DNA of 64,000 nt, from NCBI RefSeq assembly GCF_004137355.1, contig NZ_SDVB01000170.1, forward strand, positions 124,001 through 188,000, given 5' to 3'. Position numbers and translations under genes: made by a program. The notes below the pieces were generated by a model that was not told where the DNA came from, did no database searches, and worked only from the letters and a program-made list of their open reading frames with translations. This document shows, piece by piece, positions 21,543-30,793 of the stretch. The stretch's first letter is position 1. Each line of letters starts with the position of its first letter. Source of the DNA: Ciceribacter ferrooxidans. Lineage in GTDB: Bacteria; Pseudomonadota; Alphaproteobacteria; Rhizobiales; Rhizobiaceae.

Positions 21543-22715
21543 TCAGGCCGCCGTCAGCGCAAGCCCGGTCGCGTAATCACGGGCGAGACGACGCTGGTCG
21601 ATGATCGCGAGTTTCTCGACCATGTCCAGAAGCGCCCTCGCGGCCTCGCTTTCCGGCGGAGCCTTGCGATAATGCTCGATGAGACGGGCCGAGATGCTCT
21701 CCATCTCGCTGCCGCACGCAGCGCGGATGGCGGTACGCCAGAGCATGATCGCCTCAACGAAGATCGGGCTCAGTTCGCGCGGCAACCCTGTAGTTTCGAG
21801 GAGCGCTCTGACGGCATGAAAGCGGCCCGTGGCGAGGATCGAGCGCACGCGCCGTTCCTCGATCCCCGACAGGCTGACCATGCCGGCAGCAAAGAAGTCT
21901 GTACGCCCCGAACACAGAGCATGCATGAGGAAGGCGGGTGTCAACCGCCCGGTGTCACGCAAATGTTCGACGAGCGCGGGCAGTTCGTCGGGCAGGACAT
22001 TGGCGGCAATGGTGATCGTCGCACTGGCACCGGCCTCGCGAATCAGGTGTTCGATGCGGCGGCTGTCGACCGCCGCCCGGACGAGGCCGAAACTGGCAAG
22101 CGCTTCCGTCACATGCTGGACGAGCATCTGGCGGGCATCTGCCGGCAGGTCGTCGCGATCAAGCAGCAGCGCACGGACATTCTCATCGCTGCCGTGCCGC
22201 TCGGCGATCCTCTTCAGCGTGAAGCGCGCGATCTCTGCGGCCGGGTTTTCGAGCAGCACCACCGTTTCCTCGGCATCGCCGATCTCGGCGAGCGCGGCGG
22301 CAAGTCCACGACCGATACGCGGACGGGCGGCGATCAGCATGCGAGCGGCAGTCGATCCCCGGCCGGCGAGATCGACGAGATCCGACTCACCGAGAACGGG
22401 TGAGCGAAGGATCACCTGCGAGGCGATCTCCGGCTGGTCCTCCGCGAGCGAGATCATCAGGGCGCGCGGCGCCTCCGGCGAATCGGAGAGTGCCTCGGCG
22501 AGCGCGAGACGGACCCGCGGCGACGGATCGTCCAGCAGATATGTCATCGCCACCTTGGCGGCGCGCCGCTCTTCGACGGCCATGGTCGAGCGCAGGAACG
22601 CCCGTGCAAGGGCATTGGCTGCCCGCGCCCGGTCGCCCGCCCTTGCGGTCTCAACCCAACGAAGAAATGTCTCTACGATCAATTCCAGCCCCAGCGGATG
22701 CAAGCGAGTCCCCAT
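21543..22715 (-). CDS. DUF2336 domain protein
   Basis: 390-residue helical-repeat protein of the alphaproteobacterial DUF2336 family. Repeated helical hairpins (DDPSPRVRLALAEAL, ENPAAEIARFTLKRIA) resemble HEAT-like repeats, which suggests a protein-binding scaffold. No catalytic motif, signal peptide or membrane segment is visible. It is divergent from the CitE-like gene with about 80 bases between them. Confidence 0.82.
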   Translation of the reverse strand: MGTRLHPLGLELIVETFLRWVETARAGDRARAANALARAFLRSTMAVEERRAAKVAMTYLLDDPSPRVRLALAEALSDSPEAPRALMISLAEDQPEIASQVILRSPVLGESDLVDLAGRGSTAARMLIAARPRIGRGLAAALAEIGDAEETVVLLENPAAEIARFTLKRIAERHGSDENVRALLLDRDDLPADARQMLVQHVTEALASFGLVRAAVDSRRIEHLIREAGASATITIAANVLPDELPALVEHLRDTGRLTPAFLMHALCSGRTDFFAAGMVSLSGIEERRVRSILATGRFHAVRALLETTGLPRELSPIFVEAIMLWRTAIRAACGSEMESISARLIEHYRKAPPESEAARALLDMVEKLAIIDQRRLARDYATGLALTAA

Positions 22716-22794
22716 GGCATTTCAGCCACGGTTTCACACTATCGCCAAAGTGTTTAAGATTGGTTCACCATATCCGTTAACCACGAGGTTTCCC

Positions 22795-23535
22795 TTGAAA
22801 ACACATGGGTGGTTTGAGCTCGGCGGACGCCGCGTCCGATCCGTGCTTCTCGTTGGGCTTTTCGATGAACAGGACATGGCGGGCGCCGACGCCGTCGCTC
22901 TCGACCTGCGTGCGGATCGCCTTGAGAACGCGGCAATTGCGCCAGAAACTGTCAGGGCTTTCACCCAGCGGATCGGAGCGAGGGCGACGCCACCGGCCCT
23001 TTTCGCGCTTGTCCCGCCGCCCCTTGAGACGGATGCCCTCGCCCTTGCGCTTTCACTCATCGTCCCTCATCAGCCGGATGCGATACTGCTCAGCGGTCCG
23101 ACCTGCGGCGCGGACGTCCAGAAAGCCGATGTGATGCTCTCGGTGGAAGAAGCGAAGGCGGGCCTGGCGGTCGGCCGCACCGCGATCCTTGCGCTCGCCG
23201 GCGACAATCCGGCGGGAGCCTTGTCGGCAGCAAGCTTTGCCGGAAAGTCGAAGCGTCTGGCGGGGCTCGCCTGGCATCCCATGGCTCTTGCCGCGAATCT
23301 CGGGGTGGCCGCCTCTCTCGACTCGATGCCCCTTCCCGGCAGTCTGGCGACCGCACGGGGGCTTATGCTTCTCGGCGCAGCGTCGGCCGGCATCGCAGCG
23401 ATCGACTGGCTCAGAGCGGAGATCAACGAGGACAGCGTGTCCGAGGCGTGCCGAACCGCGCTGCAGGATGGGTTCTCCGCCATCATCTGCGAGCGCCGCG
23501 AACAGGTCGCGACCGTCAACCGCGTCCTCTCCTGA
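22795..23535 (+). CDS. CitE/HpcH-aldolase-like protein, active site degenerate
   Basis: 246 residues related to the CitE/HpcH-HpaI aldolase family (CoA ester lyases). The fold order is recognisable: N-terminal RSVLLVGLFDEQDMAGADAVALDL, a central ETP-like turn, and HPMALAANLGV where the family has its G-x-D-L-A-x-x-L-G motif. Key family residues appear replaced: the usual DLED is DLRA and the substrate arginine strand lacks its arginine, so catalysis is doubtful. The start is TTG at 22795, preceded by ACGAGG with a 6-base spacer; there is no in-frame ATG near. It is convergent with the flavin reductase gene, only 8 bases apart. Confidence 0.7.
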   Translation: MKTHGWFELGGRRVRSVLLVGLFDEQDMAGADAVALDLRADRLENAAIAPETVRAFTQRIGARATPPALFALVPPPLETDALALALSLIVPHQPDAILLSGPTCGADVQKADVMLSVEEAKAGLAVGRTAILALAGDNPAGALSAASFAGKSKRLAGLAWHPMALAANLGVAASLDSMPLPGSLATARGLMLLGAASAGIAAIDWLRAEINEDSVSEACRTALQDGFSAIICERREQVATVNRVLS

Positions 23536-23543
23536 AAGAGGCA

Positions 23544-24161
23544 TCAGGTTCGCGAGGGCGGAACCGGACGCAAGAGTTCGAAGGTTTCCGAGGCCTCGGC
23601 GTAATCCATGTAGCCCATCCGCGCCATCGGCCGTGCCAGCGCGGCGTCGAAACGACCGTCGCGCAACACCCGCTCGTCAATGTGGATGCCCACCACCTCG
23701 CCGAAGACGGCATAGCTGTCGGAGAAGTCGCCGGCAGCCGTCTTCAGGCGATGGATTTCCGTGACCTTGCATTCGAAGGCGGCAAGGGCCTCGCCTACAT
23801 ACGGCGCGTCGACCAGTTCTCCCGTTCGGGCCGTGAGGCCGGCAATCGAAAACTCGTCGACGCCGTAGGGCACGACGACGGACGACTCGTTCATCGGCTT
23901 CAATATCTTGGCGCCCACGAAACTGGTGGTGAAGACACCGGTCTCTTCGACGTTGCGCAACGTGTCCTTTCGGCCGCTCGACGAGAACATCACGATCTTC
24001 GGCCGGTCGCTGACGGCGTTGAAGAAGGAGTACGGAGAGAGATTGATCGACCCGTCCTTCCCCTTCGAACCGATCCAGCCGATCGGACGCGGCGTCACGA
24101 TGGCCTTGAACGGATCGTGCGGCAGGCCATGGAGGTTCGTGTCGGTGGTATAAAACATCAT
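23544..24161 (-). CDS. Flavin reductase-like, FMN-binding protein
   Basis: 205 residues with the flavin-reductase-like split-barrel domain: [17 protein letters not shown] near the N-terminus, [21 protein letters not shown] (FMN contacts), then [12 protein letters not shown]. Such proteins bind FMN and reduce it or act as small oxidoreductases; the physiological electron acceptor is unknown. The start overlaps the nitroreductase stop by 4 bases, so the two are translationally coupled and probably act in the same redox task. Confidence 0.88.
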   Translation of the reverse strand: MMFYTTDTNLHGLPHDPFKAIVTPRPIGWIGSKGKDGSINLSPYSFFNAVSDRPKIVMFSSSGRKDTLRNVEETGVFTTSFVGAKILKPMNESSVVVPYGVDEFSIAGLTARTGELVDAPYVGEALAAFECKVTEIHRLKTAAGDFSDSYAVFGEVVGIHIDERVLRDGRFDAALARPMARMGYMDYAEASETFELLRPVPPSRT

Positions 24162-24742
24162 TCGTCTCCACCGACCCAGGTCACCACCTCGGCGAGCGGC
24201 GGGCGCGGGCGCTCGGTGACGGGGAAGGTCGTCGAGCCGATATGGATGAAGCCTGCCACCTTTTCTCCCGGGGCGATGCCGAGCAAGGGATAGGCGCCCT
24301 CGTCATAGGCGAACCATTCCGTCAGCCAGTTGGAGACGTAGCCGTGCGCGTTGGCCGCCATCAGCAGGTTCAGGCAGACGGCACCCGCCGACATCAGTTG
24401 TTCCCAGTCAGGAATCTTTTGATGCGGAGCAGCGCGGCTGACGACTGCGATCACGACCGGCGCCCGGGTAAACCGGGTCTTTTCGACGGCCTGCATCTCG
24501 CCGCTCAGGTCCGGATTCTTCTCCATCGCCATGGCAAGCAGCGCATCGCCGATCCGTGCCCGTTCGGCACCCCGATAGACGATGAAGCGCCAAGGCGCCA
24601 GCTTGCCGTGATCCGGAACCCTGACGGCCAGCGTCAGAATCGCTTCGATCTCCTCCCTCGACGGCCCGGGTTCACACATCTGGAAGGCGGGCACGGAGCG
24701 GCGAGTCGCCAGATAGTCGGCAAGATGGATGTCTTTTTTCAT
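24158..24742 (-). CDS. Nitroreductase family protein
   Basis: 194-residue FMN-dependent oxidoreductase of the nitroreductase family, close to the YdjA/RutE-like group: [11 protein letters not shown] near the N-terminus (FMN phosphate contact), [13 protein letters not shown], and [16 protein letters not shown] near the C-terminus. It probably acts as an NAD(P)H-dependent dimer. It is the first gene of a two-gene operon with the flavin reductase-like protein. Confidence 0.9.
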   Translation of the reverse strand: MKKDIHLADYLATRRSVPAFQMCEPGPSREEIEAILTLAVRVPDHGKLAPWRFIVYRGAERARIGDALLAMAMEKNPDLSGEMQAVEKTRFTRAPVVIAVVSRAAPHQKIPDWEQLMSAGAVCLNLLMAANAHGYVSNWLTEWFAYDEGAYPLLGIAPGEKVAGFIHIGSTTFPVTERPRPPLAEVVTWVGGDE

Positions 24743-24842
24743 GTTGATTTGCTTTCCCTTCGGCTAGCACGACGGACACGTCTTGAAATTGCCATCGCAT
24801 TCGGATTGAAGTTGCTTCCATTGGTGAGGAAGTCAACTGATT

Positions 24843-25796
24843 GTGCATCGCATGAGAGTTCATCGTTTTGTCGCCCGCCTGGCCCTCATGCTGGCGGTCA
24901 GCCTGCCGGCAATGCCGTCGACGGGCGCCGATGACGCGTTCAAGTCGTTCAAACAGCTCGACAGCACCACCAAGATGCCAAAGCTCAAGGCCTTCTCGCC
25001 CGATTTCGGTGAGACGCTGAAGCCGCCGGTCGCGAAGAACATCGTCTTCGAGGCCAAGCTCACCGGCGATGGCGAGCCTGTCCAGCAGGGCCTCTCCTGG
25101 CGCGTCTTCAGCCCTATTCCCGCCGACGATGGCAAGCTGCCGCTCGTCGCGAGCTCCGAGGGCGGATCGGCCGACTTTCAACTTTCGCCGGGCGAGTATT
25201 TCGTCAACGTCTCGTTCGGCCGTGCCGGTGCCACCAAGAAGCTCACGGTTCCGGAGAGCGGCGATATCGAGACGCAGGTACTGGTTCTGGACGCCGGCGG
25301 CATGCTGCTTAACGCCGTTTCGGGCGATGATACCCGGATACCCACAGCCGAGCTGAAATTCAGTGTCTATTCCTCCGAAACGCAGGAAGACGGCGAGCGC
25401 GGGCTGGTGATGGCCAATGTCAAGCCGAACACCATCGTGCGGCTCAACGCAGGGACTTACCACGTCGTTTCGGAGTACGGTTCGGTCAATGCCGTGGTGC
25501 GCGCCGACCTGAAGGTCGAAGCCGGAAAACTCACCGAAGCAACCATCCAGCACCGCGCCTCGCAGATCAGCTTCAAGCTGGTGTCCGAGGCCGGCGGTGA
25601 GGCCATCGCAGACACCGCCTGGTCGATCCTCACGGCCTCCGGCGACGTGGTCGCCGAAAGCGTCAGCGCCTTCCCGGTCATGGTGCTCGCCGAGGGCGGC
25701 TATACCGCGATCGCCCGCAACAAGGACAAGATCTACCAGAAGGACTTCACCGTCGAAGCCGGCCACAACATCGACGTCGAACTGATCCTGAACTGA
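24843..25796 (+). CDS. Exported protein of unknown function
   Basis: 317 residues starting with a signal peptide (RFVARLALMLAVSLPAMPSTGA). The mature part is made of about three beta-rich units with recurrent patterns (LSPGEYFVNVSFG, LNAGTYHVVSEYG, LAEGGYTAIARN), each introduced by a segment such as GLSWRVFSP or DTAWSILTA, which suggests carboxypeptidase-regulatory or Ig-like beta-sandwich repeats. It is probably periplasmic. GTG 24843 is chosen because GGTGAGGA lies 12 bases upstream; ATG 24852 is the alternative. Similar exported proteins are widespread in rhizobia without known function. Confidence 0.75.
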   Translation: MHRMRVHRFVARLALMLAVSLPAMPSTGADDAFKSFKQLDSTTKMPKLKAFSPDFGETLKPPVAKNIVFEAKLTGDGEPVQQGLSWRVFSPIPADDGKLPLVASSEGGSADFQLSPGEYFVNVSFGRAGATKKLTVPESGDIETQVLVLDAGGMLLNAVSGDDTRIPTAELKFSVYSSETQEDGERGLVMANVKPNTIVRLNAGTYHVVSEYGSVNAVVRADLKVEAGKLTEATIQHRASQISFKLVSEAGGEAIADTAWSILTASGDVVAESVSAFPVMVLAEGGYTAIARNKDKIYQKDFTVEAGHNIDVELILN

Positions 25797-25834
25797 CGCG
25801 CCAGTCGGCGCTCCCGCTCCTTCAAAAAAGGCAC

Positions 25835-25870
25835 AAAAGAAGACCGGCAGGTTCCGAAGAATCTGCCGGC
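25835..25870 (-). terminator. Terminator of thrS
   Basis: Stem CCGGCAG (25844-25850) / CTGCCGG (25863-25869), followed on the minus strand by TCTTCTTTTGTG. It lies 24 bases after the thrS stop. Confidence 0.75.
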
Positions 25871-25893
25871 GGTTACTCGCGAACGCGGGCGGG

Positions 25894-27882
25894 TCAGGCG
25901 CGGGCGTTCTTTGCCTCGACCTTGCGCTTGACGTCGGGCGCGGTCGCTTCCCACGAGAGCGCGGAAACGGCCTCGTCGAGCGACATCGAGACCTGCTCCT
26001 GCGAGCCGAGACGGCGGATATTGACCGTCCGCTCTTCAGCCTCGCGCTTGCCGCAGACGATGATCACCGGAACCTTGGTCACCGAGTGCTCACGGACCTT
26101 GTAGTTGATCTTCTCGTTGCGGAAGTCGGTCTCGACCGTCATCCCGGCCTCGCGCAGGGCTTCCGCCACTTCGTTGCCGTATGCGTCGGCGTCCGAGGTG
26201 ATCGTGGCGACGACCACCTGGACCGGCGCGATCCAGAGCGGCATGTGACCGGCGAAGTTCTCAATCAGGATGCCGAGGAAGCGCTCCATCGATCCGCAGA
26301 TCGCCCGGTGGATCATCACCGGCTGGGTCTTCTCCGAGTTCTGGTCGATATAGAAGGCGCCGAAGCGTTCCGGCAGGTTGAAGTCGACCTGGGTCGTGCC
26401 ACACTGCCATTCACGGCCGATCGCGTCCTTCAGCGTGTACTCGAACTTCGGCCCGTAGAAGGCGCCCTCGCCCGGCAGGATGCCGGTCTTGATGCGGCCG
26501 CCCGACTGCGCCTCGATTTTCTGCAGCACCTCCATCATCACGCCTTCGGCACGGTCCCAGAGCTCGTCGGAACCGACGCGCTTCTCCGGACGGGTCGAGA
26601 GCTTAACAACGACCTCGTCGAAGCCGAAGTCCTTGTAGACCGAGAGGATCAGGTCGTTGATGCGCAGGCATTCCGCCGCCATCTGTTCGTCGGTGCAGAA
26701 GACGTGCGCATCATCCTGCGTGAAGCCGCGCACCCGCATCAGGCCGTGCAGGGCGCCGGACGGCTCATACCGATGAACGATGCCGAACTCTGCAAGTCGC
26801 ACAGGCAGTTCGCGGTACGACTTCAGACCGTGCTTGAAGATCTGCACGTGACCGGGGCAGTTCATCGGCTTCAGTGCGAAGACGCGGTCGTCGTCGGTCT
26901 CGTCACCGGCGACCGTCACCTTGAACATGTTGTCGCGGTACCAGCCCCAGTGGCCGGAGATTTCCCACAGCGATTTGTCCAGCACCTGAGGCGCGTTGAC
27001 CTCTTGGTAGGTGCCGGAAAGCCGGCGGCGCATGTAGGAGACCAGCGTCTGGAACATGCGCCAGCCCTTGCCGTGCCAGAAGACGACGCCGGGGCCCTCT
27101 TCCTGGAAATGGAAGAGATCCATTTCGCGGCCGAGCTTTCGGTGGTCGCGCTTTTCGGCTTCGGCCAGAATGTGCAGATAGTTGTCGAGCTCTTCCTGTT
27201 CCGCCCAAGCCGTGCCGTAAATGCGGGTCAGCATGGGATTGTTCGAGTCACCACGCCAGTAGGCGCCGGCGACCTTCATCAGCTTGAAGGCCGTTCCGAT
27301 CTGTCCGGTCGAGGCCATGTGCGGGCCACGGCAGAGGTCGAACCAGTCGCCCTGATAGTAGATCTTGAGGTCCTGGTCTTCCGGGATCGCATCCACGAGT
27401 TCGACCTTGTAGGCCTCACCCTTGGCGGCGAAGACCTCCTTGGCCTTGTTGCGCGGCCAGACTTCCTTGGTGAACGGCTTGTTGCGCTGGATGATCTCCT
27501 TCATCTTCTTCTCGATCTTCGGCAGATCGTCGGGCGTGAAGGGTTCGTCCTTGGCAAAGTCGTAATAGAATCCGTTCTCGATCACCGGCCCGATGGTTAC
27601 CTGGGTTCCCGGCCAGAGTTCCTGCACGGCCTCGGCCATGACGTGGGCGGCGTCGTGGCGGATGAGTTCCAGCGCGCGCGGGTCGCTGCGGGTGACGATC
27701 TCGATCTTGGCACCGTCGGTGACCGGATCGGCAAGATCGGTCGTCACGCCGTTCAGCGTGACGGCGACGGCCTTCTTGGCCAGCGACTTCGAGATCGATT
27801 CCGCGACATCCCGTCCGGTCGTGCCGGCAGGAAAGCTGCGCTCGGAGCCATCGGGAAATGTGAGGGAAACGGAAGCAGACAT
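25894..27882 (-). CDS. thrS: Threonyl-tRNA synthetase
   Basis: Charges tRNA-Thr. The 662 residues comprise the TGS domain ([20 protein letters not shown]), the SAD editing domain ([12 protein letters not shown]), the class II catalytic core (motif 2-like [22 protein letters not shown], motif 3-like [13 protein letters not shown]), and the anticodon-binding domain. The start at ATG 27882 is marked by AAGGAGA; upstream in-frame sequence to 27909 is not conserved. It follows the nifU-like, yidD and DUF2267 genes on the same strand. Confidence 0.98.
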   Translation of the reverse strand: MSASVSLTFPDGSERSFPAGTTGRDVAESISKSLAKKAVAVTLNGVTTDLADPVTDGAKIEIVTRSDPRALELIRHDAAHVMAEAVQELWPGTQVTIGPVIENGFYYDFAKDEPFTPDDLPKIEKKMKEIIQRNKPFTKEVWPRNKAKEVFAAKGEAYKVELVDAIPEDQDLKIYYQGDWFDLCRGPHMASTGQIGTAFKLMKVAGAYWRGDSNNPMLTRIYGTAWAEQEELDNYLHILAEAEKRDHRKLGREMDLFHFQEEGPGVVFWHGKGWRMFQTLVSYMRRRLSGTYQEVNAPQVLDKSLWEISGHWGWYRDNMFKVTVAGDETDDDRVFALKPMNCPGHVQIFKHGLKSYRELPVRLAEFGIVHRYEPSGALHGLMRVRGFTQDDAHVFCTDEQMAAECLRINDLILSVYKDFGFDEVVVKLSTRPEKRVGSDELWDRAEGVMMEVLQKIEAQSGGRIKTGILPGEGAFYGPKFEYTLKDAIGREWQCGTTQVDFNLPERFGAFYIDQNSEKTQPVMIHRAICGSMERFLGILIENFAGHMPLWIAPVQVVVATITSDADAYGNEVAEALREAGMTVETDFRNEKINYKVREHSVTKVPVIIVCGKREAEERTVNIRRLGSQEQVSMSLDEAVSALSWEATAPDVKRKVEAKNARA

Positions 27883-27998
27883 GAGGTTCTCCTTATCCAG
27901 TCCCGCCAACGAATGCGGGTGGTGAAAGCGCCGGACTCGACCGGCCGCAACGTCGGCGTGATATCGGGAAATCCGGCGGGAGTAAAGGCGATTGCCGG

Positions 27999-28418
27999 CT
28001 AGGTGAGCCAGAACCGCTTCGCCCCTGCCGGCAGGCCGGCGAGTGCTTGATCCAGCACTGCGATATCAAGAGTTTCCCTGAGAACCGACGCCACATCGGC
28101 GATCGCGCTTTCGGTCGAGAGATTGTGCTCCGACCGCAGCGCCTTCACTTCCAGCGTCATCGCCTCCCTCGTGTCGAAGGTTTTCCGCGGCTCGTCGAGG
28201 TCCCAGTCACGGATGAAGAGCGCGCGCAGGCAGGCCGGCAGGACCTGTGCGAAGGCGATCGCCTCAGCAGGCTCCAGGCGACGACGGAAGGTGCGTAAGA
28301 CGCCGTCCACCATGGTGAAGGCCTGGTTGGTGGTCGCGAGGCCGGCGCGATCACGAACGGCAATCAGGAAACTCTCGAAATCCCGTGTGGCCTCTCGGTA
28401 TTCCATCGGGACCGTCAT
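27999..28418 (-). CDS. DUF2267 domain protein
   Basis: 139-residue cytosolic protein of the DUF2267 family: [22 protein letters not shown] at the start, then [29 protein letters not shown], typical of this helical domain. Function unknown. It lies 64 bases downstream of yidD and 116 bases upstream of thrS, in the same orientation. Confidence 0.85.
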   Translation of the reverse strand: MTVPMEYREATRDFESFLIAVRDRAGLATTNQAFTMVDGVLRTFRRRLEPAEAIAFAQVLPACLRALFIRDWDLDEPRKTFDTREAMTLEVKALRSEHNLSTESAIADVASVLRETLDIAVLDQALAGLPAGAKRFWLT

Positions 28419-28482
28419 GAGACCGCGCCCTCCCTCTGTTGCAGCAGCGGACTCCCGCGAGTGTACCGCCAGCCGGTCTCTG

Positions 28483-28866
28483 TCAACGACTGATGTCCGA
28501 GCGGTGCAAACCGGGCCGCCGATAACGCCAGGGCGTCCACCAGTGAAAGCGCTCGTCCAGCCTCTCCGGCACCGGGTCGAAACCCCACGTTCCCCCCGGA
28601 CCGCAGCGTCCGACCCGGAAGAGCGTCAGGAACCCGCCGGCCCACAACCCGTGCCGCGCGATTGCCTCGTAGCCGTATTCCGAGCATGTCGGCATATGCC
28701 GGCAGGAATTGCCGACGAAGCCGGAGAGCGTCAGTTGATAGAGGCGGATGAAGCCCATGCCGAAGAGCCGACCGGGCGTCCTGGCGAACGGGCCGGACCA
28801 GTTGCGACCGCGACGCGCCGGCGGACCGTGGTCGTGACCGCCGCCACACTCGGGAGCATTGCACAT
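28483..28866 (-). CDS. yidD: Membrane protein insertion efficiency factor YidD
   Basis: 127 residues. The YidD/Haemolytic domain occupies the middle: YQLTLSGFVGNSCRHMPTCSEYGYEAI, with the characteristic cysteines, followed by RCGPGGTWGFDPVPE. YidD assists YidC in membrane protein insertion at the inner membrane. This copy has about 30 extra residues at each end. Its ATG is only 2 bases after the stop of the NifU-like gene, so they form an operon. The usual rpmH-rnpA-yidC neighbours are absent, as is common in Rhizobiales. Confidence 0.95.
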   Translation of the reverse strand: MCNAPECGGGHDHGPPARRGRNWSGPFARTPGRLFGMGFIRLYQLTLSGFVGNSCRHMPTCSEYGYEAIARHGLWAGGFLTLFRVGRCGPGGTWGFDPVPERLDERFHWWTPWRYRRPGLHRSDISR

Positions 28867-28868
28867 CG

Positions 28869-29315
28869 TCAGCCTGCCACGGCCGCCGGCCGTTTCGCCT
28901 CGATCTGGTCGATCGCGTCAACCACGGCGTCGAAGGTCAGCATGGTGGAGGCGTGCCGCGCCTTGTAGTCCTTCACGGGTTTAAGAAACCGCATGTCTTC
29001 GAAACGACCCGTCGGTCCGTCGCCATCGGCCTTCAGCATGGCGAGCATGTCTTCCCTTGCCCGGCGAAGCTCTTCCGCCGTCGCACCGACGACGTGACGC
29101 GCCATGATCGAGGACGAGGCCTGCCCGAGGGCACAGGCCTTCACCTCGTGGGCGAAATCACTGACGACTCCGTCGTCCATCTTCAGGTAGACCCTGACCT
29201 TAGAGCCGCAGAGCTTGGAGTGCTTTTCGGAAACCGCATCAGCATCCGGCAAGGTTCCGATCCGCGCGATATTGCCGGCAAATTCGAGGATCTTGCTGTT
29301 GTAAATGTCGTCCAT
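28869..29315 (-). CDS. NifU/SufU-like iron-sulfur cluster scaffold
   Basis: 148 residues of the IscU/NifU N-terminal family. Two of the expected ligand cysteines are visible in KLCGSKV and VKACALGQASSS; the third cysteine position reads DYKARHASTML, without a cysteine. This two-cysteine form is, as I recall, typical of the alphaproteobacterial homologues next to yidD and folE, so it may not be a classical scaffold. It is divergent from folE and translationally close to yidD. Confidence 0.87.
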   Translation of the reverse strand: MDDIYNSKILEFAGNIARIGTLPDADAVSEKHSKLCGSKVRVYLKMDDGVVSDFAHEVKACALGQASSSIMARHVVGATAEELRRAREDMLAMLKADGDGPTGRFEDMRFLKPVKDYKARHASTMLTFDAVVDAIDQIEAKRPAAVAG

Positions 29316-29593
29316 GCGCTATCGAACCTTAGAATGCGATGCTAGAAGCGGCCCGTTCCGGGCAACTGTCGACGCCCTGGCAACAGTGTGTCGCACCGTC
29401 ATTCCTTCACATGCCGCGTCGAGCTCACTATATAAGAAGTGCAAACGCGGTCCAAAGAAAACAAGAGCCTTGTCGCCGACGGCCACGGACAATCGAGAGA
29501 TATGGGCTTGCCATCATGAGCCGAGTTACGCATTTACAGGCTGGAAGAACACAAAACTCCGTCGGGCCGTCGACGGACCGGGAGACCGAAGGC

Positions 29594-30199
29594 ATGGACG
29601 CATTCGCCAAGAAACTGTCGCAGGAGAGCGCTCGGCCGACCCGCGAGGAAGCGGAGGAAGCCGTTCGCGTGCTGCTGCGCTGGGCCGGCGATGATCCCTC
29701 CCGCGAAGGATTGCTCGACACCCCGAAACGTGTCGTGAAGGCTTACAGCGAGCTTTTCGCCGGTTACGATGCCGACATCGACGACGTGCTGGGCACGACT
29801 TTCGAAGAGGTCGCCGGCTATGACGACATCGTGCTCGTCCGTGACATCCCGTTCTTTTCCCATTGCGAGCATCACATGCTGCCAGTGATCGGCAAGGCGC
29901 ACATCGCCTATCTGCCGTCCGGTCGGGTACTCGGCCTCTCCAAGATCGCCCGCATCGTCGAGGTCTTCGCCCGGCGCCTGCAGACCCAGGAAGCGATGAC
30001 CGCGCAGATCGCAGACGCGATCAACCAGGGCCTCAGCCCGCGCGGCGTTGCCGTCTTCGTCGAAGCCGAGCACATGTGCATGGCCATGCGCGGTGTCCAG
30101 AAGTCCGGCTCCACGACGCTCACCACCACCTTCACCGGCAGCTTCAAGGACAGCGCCGCCGAACAGGCGCGCTTCATGTCCATGGTGCGTGGCCGTTGA
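29594..30199 (+). CDS. folE: GTP cyclohydrolase I
   Basis: Converts GTP to dihydroneopterin triphosphate at the start of folate synthesis. The 201 residues show the zinc-binding [29 protein letters not shown], and [12 protein letters not shown] with the second cysteine ligand. ATG 29594 (GGGAG about 10 bases upstream) gives the usual length; the in-frame ATG at 29516 would add 26 residues. HisI, another enzyme of nucleotide-derived metabolism, follows 28 bases downstream, so they are probably co-transcribed. Confidence 0.96.
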   Translation: MDAFAKKLSQESARPTREEAEEAVRVLLRWAGDDPSREGLLDTPKRVVKAYSELFAGYDADIDDVLGTTFEEVAGYDDIVLVRDIPFFSHCEHHMLPVIGKAHIAYLPSGRVLGLSKIARIVEVFARRLQTQEAMTAQIADAINQGLSPRGVAVFVEAEHMCMAMRGVQKSGSTTLTTTFTGSFKDSAAEQARFMSMVRGR

Positions 30200-30227
30200 C
30201 CACAGCAACGCATCCGGAAGACCAGCC

Positions 30228-30689
30228 ATGACGATCACATTCGACCGCCCGCCTTCGGACAAGGGCGCGCTGGAGGTTGACGGGCCTTTCACCCCGAAAT
30301 TCGACGCCAACGGCCTCGTGACCGCCGTCGTGACCGACGCGAAGGACGGCGAGCTGCTGATGGTCGCCCACATGGATGCCGAAGCGCTCGGCCTGACGCT
30401 GGAAACCGGGATCGCGCACTATTTCAGCCGCTCCCGCAACAAGATATGGAAGAAGGGCGAAACCTCCGGTAATCTCCAGCATGTAAGGGAAGTGCGCGTC
30501 GATTGCGATCAGGATGCCGTCTGGCTGAAGGTCGAGGTCGCCGGACATGACGCAACCTGTCATACCGGCCGCCGCTCGTGCTTCTACAGGCGCGTGTCGT
30601 CGGTCGGCGGCGAAGCTCGCCTCGAGATAACCGATCACCACCGGCATTTCGATCCGGACACGATCTACGACGACGCGACAAAGGGCTGA
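30228..30689 (+). CDS. hisI: Phosphoribosyl-AMP cyclohydrolase
   Basis: Opens the purine ring of phosphoribosyl-AMP in histidine synthesis. The 153-residue monofunctional enzyme has [33 protein letters not shown], and the metal-binding VDCDQDAV and [13 protein letters not shown]. There is no fused hisE domain, as is usual in alphaproteobacteria. It lies directly behind folE. Confidence 0.96.
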   Translation: MTITFDRPPSDKGALEVDGPFTPKFDANGLVTAVVTDAKDGELLMVAHMDAEALGLTLETGIAHYFSRSRNKIWKKGETSGNLQHVREVRVDCDQDAVWLKVEVAGHDATCHTGRRSCFYRRVSSVGGEARLEITDHHRHFDPDTIYDDATKG

Positions 30690-30793
30690 CTTCGACCAGG
30701 AACGGCACAACGGCGCCCTTTCGCTAAACGATTTGGTAAGTCTCCGGTGCGTTAATCGAGGCATTGGGAGCGTTCAGCTTGAGGTGCGCGTAA

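Noticed and set aside
21829-22794. Upstream in-frame extension of the CitE-like protein on the plus strand
   Set aside because: It is antisense to the DUF2336 gene, is Ser/Arg-rich and not family-like; the TTG with ribosome site at 22795 is a better start.
26086-28002. 638-codon plus-strand frame opposite thrS
   Set aside because: Antisense shadow of threonyl-tRNA synthetase.
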